Origin: Candidatus Glassbacteria bacterium
Lineage (GTDB): Bacteria > Gemmatimonadota > Glassbacteria > GWA2-58-10
DNA length: 64,000 bases
Assembly (NCBI GenBank): GCA_019456185.1
Contig: VRUH01000001.1
Span: 167,785-231,784 of the forward strand
Direction of reading: 5' to 3'
Part shown: positions 58,710 to 64,000 of the stretch, piece after piece
Position numbering within the stretch: position 1 is the first letter of the stretch
How the letters are laid out: every line of letters begins with the position of its first letter
Made by a program: the position numbers and the translations under genes
The notes under the pieces: model-generated
Told to the model about the DNA's origin: nothing
The model's input: only the letters and a program-made list of their open reading frames with translations
The model's database searches: none

Positions 58710-60896
58710 CTAATTCAGCCACCAGTAAAGAAGAGAATCGAGCCTTTGCTCGGGAAGTGAACTCATAACTTTGAGATTTTCAGCGGAGTTTTTTAACGAG
58801 AATGCTTTGCGGGTAATAGCCAGTTCATTTTCGACCATCGATTCTGCGACGGGTCGCTTCATCTGGTCTCTCACGCTTAACATCAGCAGCTTCCTGGGAG
58901 CGATACAGCCGGCGAGATCGGGAAGGTCATAGGCGGTCAGCGCCGCGGCAACGGCAGAGAAAAAATCGTATTCATAGAACCTGTTCACCACCAGCGACCG
59001 GTAGGATACCAGCGGATCGACCAGGGCGACCGGACCGATGGATTTATCGAAGGCCGCCGCGTGCAGGAGCGCCGGACACAACTCACCGAAACCAACCGCT
59101 CCGATACTTTCCCGGCTGACGTCATCCCTGTGTTTCAGGAAATTCGCCACCCTCGACACGTCACCCGCCTGGATGCCCACTATGCTGCGGCCGACCAGCA
59201 GCGCGGTAAAGGCGGCTACTTCCCTGGCTCGCCGCGACTGCCTGGTTGCTGTCTCCCCTGTGCCGATCAGATCGGCAGCCGCCACCACGAATCCCATGTT
59301 TACCAGTTGTTCGATCCGGCCGCCGGGCTCGGCTTCGGCTGCCTTCCCCTCGGGATGCAGATAGATTAAAGCCGGGAATTCGCTCTGTTGACCCGCAGGG
59401 ACGAACAGCAGAAGAGGTATCATGTAATCACCCTCGCCGTAGAGAGCCCATTTCTCGATAGTATAATTACCGCGACTGTACCGTCCGCGATAAACAGGCT
59501 CTTTCTCCGGTTTCGGCGCAATGTAACCCGAAAGCTCCCTGGCGTTGCGCCGAACTTTTTCCAGATGCCCGGACAGATCCTTTCTCGACTCGGCGAGAGC
59601 GATAATTAATTCCTCGGTTTCCCTTTTATTGATGCTGAATACGGTTTCTCCTTCCAGATAGGTGGAAAGCATGCCGGTGGGTGTAATATTCAACTCTTCC
59701 TCTTCGAGAACCTGCACTTCTTCCTCTTTAGAACTGCCGGGCCAGTCGAGGTGTTTTTGAAAAAAGGCGTATATCGATTCATTGTTTTTCCGGGTGAATC
59801 CATGTTCGCTGTCATCCTCGGCCATTTCCAGGTTTTCCGGCTTACCGAGCGCCTGGTAGGCCTTCTTTACTTCCCGGAATGTTTCGCGCGCCCCCTGTAT
59901 ACTGTAATAGTCCCTGGTGGTGGCAACCAGCAGGGTGGGCAGAGGGGCCCTGAGAACGTGCAACTCGGCAGACGTTACGCCATCGACGATGCCGCGGTAA
60001 AAGTTGTGCTCGGCATCCTGCGGCCCGACAAATTCGAGGAGCCGCCTGGCACTGGTCAGGTAACATGACGGGGCCGCTGCTTTCACTCTCCGGTCCAGAG
60101 CCGATGCGTAGGCCGTCTGCGTTCCGCCCCCCGAACACCCGGTCATCCCGATCCGCTCCGGATCGACCTCGCTGCGCGTTACGAGATAATCTATCGCCCG
60201 GATGCAGTCCCATGTCCAGTATCTGGCCAGGGCGTTTCCCGCGATAAAACACTGGTTTCCGCAGTAGGAATGTTCCACGGTGGGATTGCCGGGGCCGATC
60301 AGAGTCTCTTTCTTCTCCGGGTCGTAATACTGAAGCCTTTCCCCCTGGCCCAGAGGATCGATGGCGAATACGATAAATCCCTTCTTTACCAGATTTAGAA
60401 TCAGCACTTGATAAACATCGCGCCTGAAAGCCTGAGGTGAATGCCCGATAGCGTTTAAAATCGCCGGCCTTTTTTCTTCCGCGCCTTCCGGAATGAACAG
60501 GCAACCGGTTATATAGAAGCGGGGCATCGATTCGAATATTACCTTTTCGATCCTGTATCCGTCCCTTTCGACTATCCCGGTAATTCTCGGGTTCAATGGA
60601 GTTTTGGGTGGAAAAGTTCCGACCATTTTTTCCATGGTTTTCAGGATGTATCCCTGTCTTCGCCGCCATTGTTCACCGGTTTTCAGACCTGCAACCAGAC
60701 TGTCCCTGCGGTCGAGGCATTCGTAAGCGAGCTGGTTGAGATGGTGGATCAGCACGTTACCAGCATCGCTGTGCTCAGTCCATCTCGAAAGCACGCTCAG
60801 ATTTTCTTCCTGAGCGTTAAGTGAAAAAACCGGCTGGAAAATAAGCAGGGCGAGAGTGATGGTTATTTGAATCAAGTTTCTTCTCGAGTTCTGCAT
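58710..60896 (-). CDS. Exported tandem alpha/beta-hydrolase (acetyl-xylan-esterase-like); second copy degenerate
   Basis: A 728-residue exported protein with two alpha/beta-hydrolase domains. The first (about 120-390) has the nucleophile elbow GMTGCSGGGTQ (Ser near residue 256) and a late His in DDSEHGFTRKN; it is related to acetylxylan esterase/dienelactone-hydrolase-type enzymes that act on plant polysaccharides. The second (about 480-720) has the same fold segments (FPALIYLHPEGKA, GFVVAAADLIGTGET) but its elbow reads GAVGFGELCP, where Glu replaces the Ser, so it is probably inactive. It lies 44 bp upstream of the PL22-like gene on the same strand, so the two are probably cotranscribed. Confidence 0.8.
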   Translation of the reverse strand: MQNSRRNLIQITITLALLIFQPVFSLNAQEENLSVLSRWTEHSDAGNVLIHHLNQLAYECLDRRDSLVAGLKTGEQWRRRQGYILKTMEKMVGTFPPKTPLNPRITGIVERDGYRIEKVIFESMPRFYITGCLFIPEGAEEKRPAILNAIGHSPQAFRRDVYQVLILNLVKKGFIVFAIDPLGQGERLQYYDPEKKETLIGPGNPTVEHSYCGNQCFIAGNALARYWTWDCIRAIDYLVTRSEVDPERIGMTGCSGGGTQTAYASALDRRVKAAAPSCYLTSARRLLEFVGPQDAEHNFYRGIVDGVTSAELHVLRAPLPTLLVATTRDYYSIQGARETFREVKKAYQALGKPENLEMAEDDSEHGFTRKNNESIYAFFQKHLDWPGSSKEEEVQVLEEEELNITPTGMLSTYLEGETVFSINKRETEELIIALAESRKDLSGHLEKVRRNARELSGYIAPKPEKEPVYRGRYSRGNYTIEKWALYGEGDYMIPLLLFVPAGQQSEFPALIYLHPEGKAAEAEPGGRIEQLVNMGFVVAAADLIGTGETATRQSRRAREVAAFTALLVGRSIVGIQAGDVSRVANFLKHRDDVSRESIGAVGFGELCPALLHAAAFDKSIGPVALVDPLVSYRSLVVNRFYEYDFFSAVAAALTAYDLPDLAGCIAPRKLLMLSVRDQMKRPVAESMVENELAITRKAFSLKNSAENLKVMSSLPEQRLDSLLYWWLN

Positions 60897-61054
60897 ATTC
60901 GCTCCGGATTTATGTCGGGTGCGCCAAGATATATCTTGACAGGGGCAGACTTATGAAGCATCTATGAAGCAATGCATAATAGTCTAAATATTGGTAATGG
61001 TCAATGATATTATCGCTATATGAATCTACCTTTAGATTTTATTCTGGAGAGGCC

Positions 61055-63220
61055 ATGAAGTATAACCTGATTCCAATCGCGTTGGCGATTGTGCTCATCT
61101 TCCATACCGCCGGTTTTTCTTATCAACTCGGACCGCACCCGCGAATCCTAATCAATAAACAACAGCTGCCCTCCCTTACCGAGCGGGCCAGTGGGGTTTC
61201 AGCCAGGGAATACTCAATAATAAAAGGGGTGGCCGACAGGGCCGCCGCCGAGGGAGTAAAGAGGATAGAGAGCCGCTTTCAGGCACCGCTCGAGCTGGTA
61301 TGCCTCGGTATCTGCTATCTGGTGGAAGGCCAGCTGGGCCGGGATTCAGGCCGATACGCGGATGCAGTCAAACAATACTGGGGGAACGGGGATGTTCTCG
61401 ATCTTGAGGGAGACGGGTCGTTCGGCTACCACGGCCTGGTTTACGACTGGATATTCGACTCGCTGTCCCCGGCCGAAAGGAAATTGTACGGCGATCGCCT
61501 GGGTAACTGGCTCAGGCATTATACCGGTGTGGCCGAGATCACTCTCAAATCCGGCCACTGGTGGTATAATCAGACCTGGGGACCTTCCCACCTGAATACG
61601 CCCCATGCCCGGGATGCGATCACCTCCAAGCTGTTCATCTCGCTGGCGCTCAAAGGCTCCGGAACGATTCACGAAAGTGATGCGAAGCGATTTCTGGATT
61701 CGTGGTCGAAACGCGTACCCGAAGAATGCATCCCGGCTTTCGATGAAATGGGCGGGGTCTGGTCCGAAAGCATGGGGCACGGGACCTACGGGCCAATAGA
61801 AGTTATCGCGTGGGCTTTTGAGGCCTGGCGCACAGCAACCGGGGAGGATTTATTCCAGTTGTGCGCCGAGGAAAGCTACCCGCGCGCAATGACTCGCTGG
61901 GCAACCCACCTGACCGTGCCATTCAATGGTCACACGGCATGCATAGACGACAACGGCGGAGGAATACCCCGGATTTTCTCACGGGTGGCCCCCCTGCTGG
62001 CCTCCCGCTACCGCGACCCGGTGGCAGCTTATATAAGCGCCCGGGGAGCCGGGGAACGCTGGACGGAGATCCCCTGGACCAGGTTTCTATTCCACGACTC
62101 CTCTGTCCAGCCGTCCGCGCCTTCCAGGGGAAATTACCCCCTGGCACATCATTTCAGGGGCGCCGGGCACATTTACATGAGAAGCGAGTGGGATAACCCG
62201 GACGCCACCTGGTCCTTTTTCGGGGCGGGCCCCAAATTAGCCGGCCATTCAAGGGATGACGAGGGGCATTTCCTGATTGCCCGCAAAGGCTGGCTGGTAA
62301 TGCGCGGCGGCGGCCGTGGCGGAAACGAAGACAACCTCTATGCCGGCGGCTCACTGATGTTCAACCTGGTGACAATATACAACCCGGCGGAACAGTTCCG
62401 GCGCACGGATAAAAGGCAGCGCCCCAACGGTCCCAAGGTTGTAAATAATGAAAACGACGGTGGCCTGCTACGCTATGTCTACAGCAGCAACACACGGGAT
62501 GACAGAGCGGAGATAAAAGCTTATTATAGCGATGATAACCTGACCTACGCCGCGGCTGACATCACCCAGGGCTATTCGGCGGGGAAAGTGAAAGAAGTGA
62601 CCCGTCAATACCTTTACGTCCGAGGTGAACGGGAATTTTTCGTGATTTTCGACCGGGTGGAAGCAACCGATCCGGCTTATCCAAAGACCTGGTTTCTGCA
62701 CATGCCGTCCGAGCCGGAAGTCAGCGGTCAGGCGACAGTCTTCGTACCGGGACACGTGGTAAGCTTCAAGGGAAACCGATCGAGCTGGTTGTCGGACCCG
62801 GCCGGTCTAGGCGACGTAACCAGTAGCGGAAGGTCTAAAGCTTTCCTGACGACCCTGTTGCCGGAAAAGCCAATCATCGTTAAACGGGGCGGAGAGGGCC
62901 ACGATTTCTGGGGTAACCCCCACGAACCGTCGGCTCAGTACAACCACACCGGCGCCGGCAGCGACCGTCCGCCGATAGTACCCTGGCGGCTGGAAGTGGA
63001 GAGCGGGCAGAAGTCTGCGCGGGAATATTTTCTCCACATCCTGGAAATAGGTGATGAAGGAGATGACGCTTCCTCCCCGGTCAGCCTGCTCAGAAGCGAC
63101 AACCACCTCGGGGCGGAAATAGAAACGCCCGGCGGCCTTCTTAAAGTCATGTTTACGACCACAGGCCCGCTGAAGGCGCGGATAGAACCTACCGGCCGGG
63201 CCGAGATTGTTATAGAATGA
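61055..63220 (+). CDS. Secreted heparinase II/III-like polysaccharide lyase
   Basis: A 721-residue exported protein. After the signal peptide, HPRILINKQQLPSL opens an (alpha/alpha) toroid (about 25-380) with the expected aromatic-rich helices (GHWWYNQTWGPSHLNTPHA). A beta-sandwich domain follows (about 385-720) with GAGHIYMRSEWDNPDATWSF and HSRDDEGHFLIARKGWLVM, the conserved Heparinase_II_III C-terminal block with its catalytic-site His. Members cleave uronic-acid-containing polysaccharides such as alginate or heparin-like chains. GGAGAGG lies just before the ATG at 61055; an ATG at 61004 is in frame. It diverges from the esterase gene. Confidence 0.85.
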   Translation: MKYNLIPIALAIVLIFHTAGFSYQLGPHPRILINKQQLPSLTERASGVSAREYSIIKGVADRAAAEGVKRIESRFQAPLELVCLGICYLVEGQLGRDSGRYADAVKQYWGNGDVLDLEGDGSFGYHGLVYDWIFDSLSPAERKLYGDRLGNWLRHYTGVAEITLKSGHWWYNQTWGPSHLNTPHARDAITSKLFISLALKGSGTIHESDAKRFLDSWSKRVPEECIPAFDEMGGVWSESMGHGTYGPIEVIAWAFEAWRTATGEDLFQLCAEESYPRAMTRWATHLTVPFNGHTACIDDNGGGIPRIFSRVAPLLASRYRDPVAAYISARGAGERWTEIPWTRFLFHDSSVQPSAPSRGNYPLAHHFRGAGHIYMRSEWDNPDATWSFFGAGPKLAGHSRDDEGHFLIARKGWLVMRGGGRGGNEDNLYAGGSLMFNLVTIYNPAEQFRRTDKRQRPNGPKVVNNENDGGLLRYVYSSNTRDDRAEIKAYYSDDNLTYAAADITQGYSAGKVKEVTRQYLYVRGEREFFVIFDRVEATDPAYPKTWFLHMPSEPEVSGQATVFVPGHVVSFKGNRSSWLSDPAGLGDVTSSGRSKAFLTTLLPEKPIIVKRGGEGHDFWGNPHEPSAQYNHTGAGSDRPPIVPWRLEVESGQKSAREYFLHILEIGDEGDDASSPVSLLRSDNHLGAEIETPGGLLKVMFTTTGPLKARIEPTGRAEIVIE

Positions 63221-63343
63221 GCCTTGCATCTAACAGAAATGATAACAGATAGTAACCGGGAATAGCGGGAATAAATAAACCCGACAGAACATTTTTATTT
63301 CAGGCGGAGTAACAGATGTGCTCGAGTTTATTCGGGAGTTTAC

Positions 63344-64000
63344 ATGAATAAAAATATTCTGAGGACATTCACATTGATGGCTATGCTGTTAAGTGCGGCC
63401 GTGTTGAACGCAGCCGAACCGACAAGCATCCGCGAACAGGAAATCGTTTTACCGACCTACCGGATCGGCGAACCGGACCGCAGCCCGCTGTTCTATAACG
63501 GCAGGATTTACCAGGGCGCTCAGGGGCGGGTCTATCCGTACCCTATGCTGGACGTGCTGACCGACGACCGGGTGGATAAAACATACAAAGCGGTATACTT
63601 GGAAAACGAATACCTTGAACTGATCCTGCTGCCAGAGGTGGGCGGACGCCTGTTCTCCGCCCTGGACAAAACCAACGGCTATGATTTCATTTACCGCCAG
63701 AGCGTTATCAAGCCGGCGCTGATCGGGATGCTGGGCGCCTGGATTTCCGGCGGCGTGGAATGGAATATTCCCCATCACCACCGTGCTTCCACCTACATGC
63801 CGGTGGACTACACCCTGCAGGACAACCCCGACGGCAGCAAAACGGTGTGGATCGGCGAACTCGAACTCCGCCACCGGATGCGCTGGGCTATCGGGATCAC
63901 GGTCTTCCCCGGCAAGTCGTACTTCAAGGCCACTGTCAAGCTGTTCAACCGCACGCCGCTGGCTAACTCGGTGATGTACTGGGCCAATCTGTCGGTTCAC
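63344..64000 (+). CDS. DUF5107 protein, N-terminal part
   Basis: A start codon at 63344 (GGGAG 6 bp upstream) opens a frame that runs off the window after 219 codons. After a signal peptide the sequence GRIYQGAQGRVYPYPMLDV, LPEVGGRLFSALDKTNGYDF and MLGAWISGGVEWNIPHHHR is the DUF5107 domain, a galactose-mutarotase-like beta-sandwich often followed by TPRs. These proteins are widespread in sugar-using FCB bacteria and are thought to bind or act on carbohydrates. The gene follows the heparinase-like gene by 123 bp on the same strand. Confidence 0.9.
   Translation, partial: MNKNILRTFTLMAMLLSAAVLNAAEPTSIREQEIVLPTYRIGEPDRSPLFYNGRIYQGAQGRVYPYPMLDVLTDDRVDKTYKAVYLENEYLELILLPEVGGRLFSALDKTNGYDFIYRQSVIKPALIGMLGAWISGGVEWNIPHHHRASTYMPVDYTLQDNPDGSKTVWIGELELRHRMRWAIGITVFPGKSYFKATVKLFNRTPLANSVMYWANLSVH

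Noticed and set aside
60936..60980. TTGACA followed by CATAAT in the divergent region before the heparinase-like gene
   Set aside because: The spacing of 33 bp is far from the 17 bp needed, so no promoter is claimed.
1..64000. CRISPR arrays, rRNA or tRNA genes, prophage or integrase
   Set aside because: No regularly spaced repeats, no cloverleaf-like sequences and no phage-type genes were seen by eye; a covariance search was not possible.

Overview
The window looks like chromosome from a flagellated, Gram-negative, polysaccharide-degrading bacterium. It has a flagellar cap gene, a TonB-dependent receptor with a carboxypeptidase-like plug extension, a PorV/UPF0164 outer-membrane protein, a secreted protein with a FlgD-like/type IX-like C-terminal module, many Tat- or Sec-exported enzymes and lipoproteins. 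This mix fits the FCB superphylum and its uncultured relatives (Glassbacteria-, Latescibacterota- or Zixibacteria-like lineages). That placement is inference from gene content; no rRNA or other phylogenetic marker gene is present.

Layout. 1-3.9 kb: the 5' part of a very long fliD on the minus strand, with sigma-28-like and sigma-54-like promoters upstream, then a region of gene relics. 4-13.3 kb: thrH, a Tat-exported Gfo/Idh/MocA oxidoreductase, an aldo/keto reductase, a C69 dipeptidase, DUF202, a PhoD-like phosphatase, and an APH kinase/FAD oxidoreductase pair. 13.4-18.3 kb: a GH20 hexosaminidase, DUF362 and a lyase-like protein, bounded by two copies of a ~50-bp element with an 18-bp palindrome at each promoter. 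18.3-29.4 kb: an OPA-type MFS transporter coupled to a URO-D-family protein, a secreted propeller-methyltransferase-propeller protein, DUF4838 and a GH10 xylanase. 29.4-31.2 kb: an IS110-family insertion sequence. 31.2-39.2 kb: a second lyase-like protein, an unknown lipoprotein, a serine beta-lactamase-like hydrolase, an SGNH/TPR protein and NhaC. 39.3-45.8 kb: a minus-strand run of a dockerin-bearing pectate-lyase-like protein, a PIG-L deacetylase, two Gfo/Idh/MocA oxidoreductases and an AKR-like Tat protein. 45.8-53.6 kb: a TonB receptor/FlgD-like/PorV operon closed by a strong terminator. 53.7-64 kb: an unrecognised 526-aa protein divergent from an HTH-cupin regulator across a symmetric double promoter, a decayed beta-lactamase-like gene, a PL22-like lyase, a tandem alpha/beta hydrolase, a heparinase II/III-like protein and the start of a DUF5107 protein.

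How the genes may work together (inference): exported lyases, hydrolases and esterases release and deacetylate plant- or algal-type polysaccharides (xylan, pectin, uronic-acid and N-acetylhexosamine polymers). The exported oxidoreductases, PIG-L deacetylase and transporter process the products.

The most distinctive non-coding signals are (a) a ~95-bp element recurring just upstream of four unrelated genes, (b) the palindromic element at the two ends of the GH20/lyase block, (c) the mirror-image divergent sigma-70 promoters at 55.5 kb, and (d) gene relics, three of which are C-terminal tails whose stop codons overlap the 3' end of an intact convergent gene. No rRNA, tRNA or CRISPR array was seen by eye.
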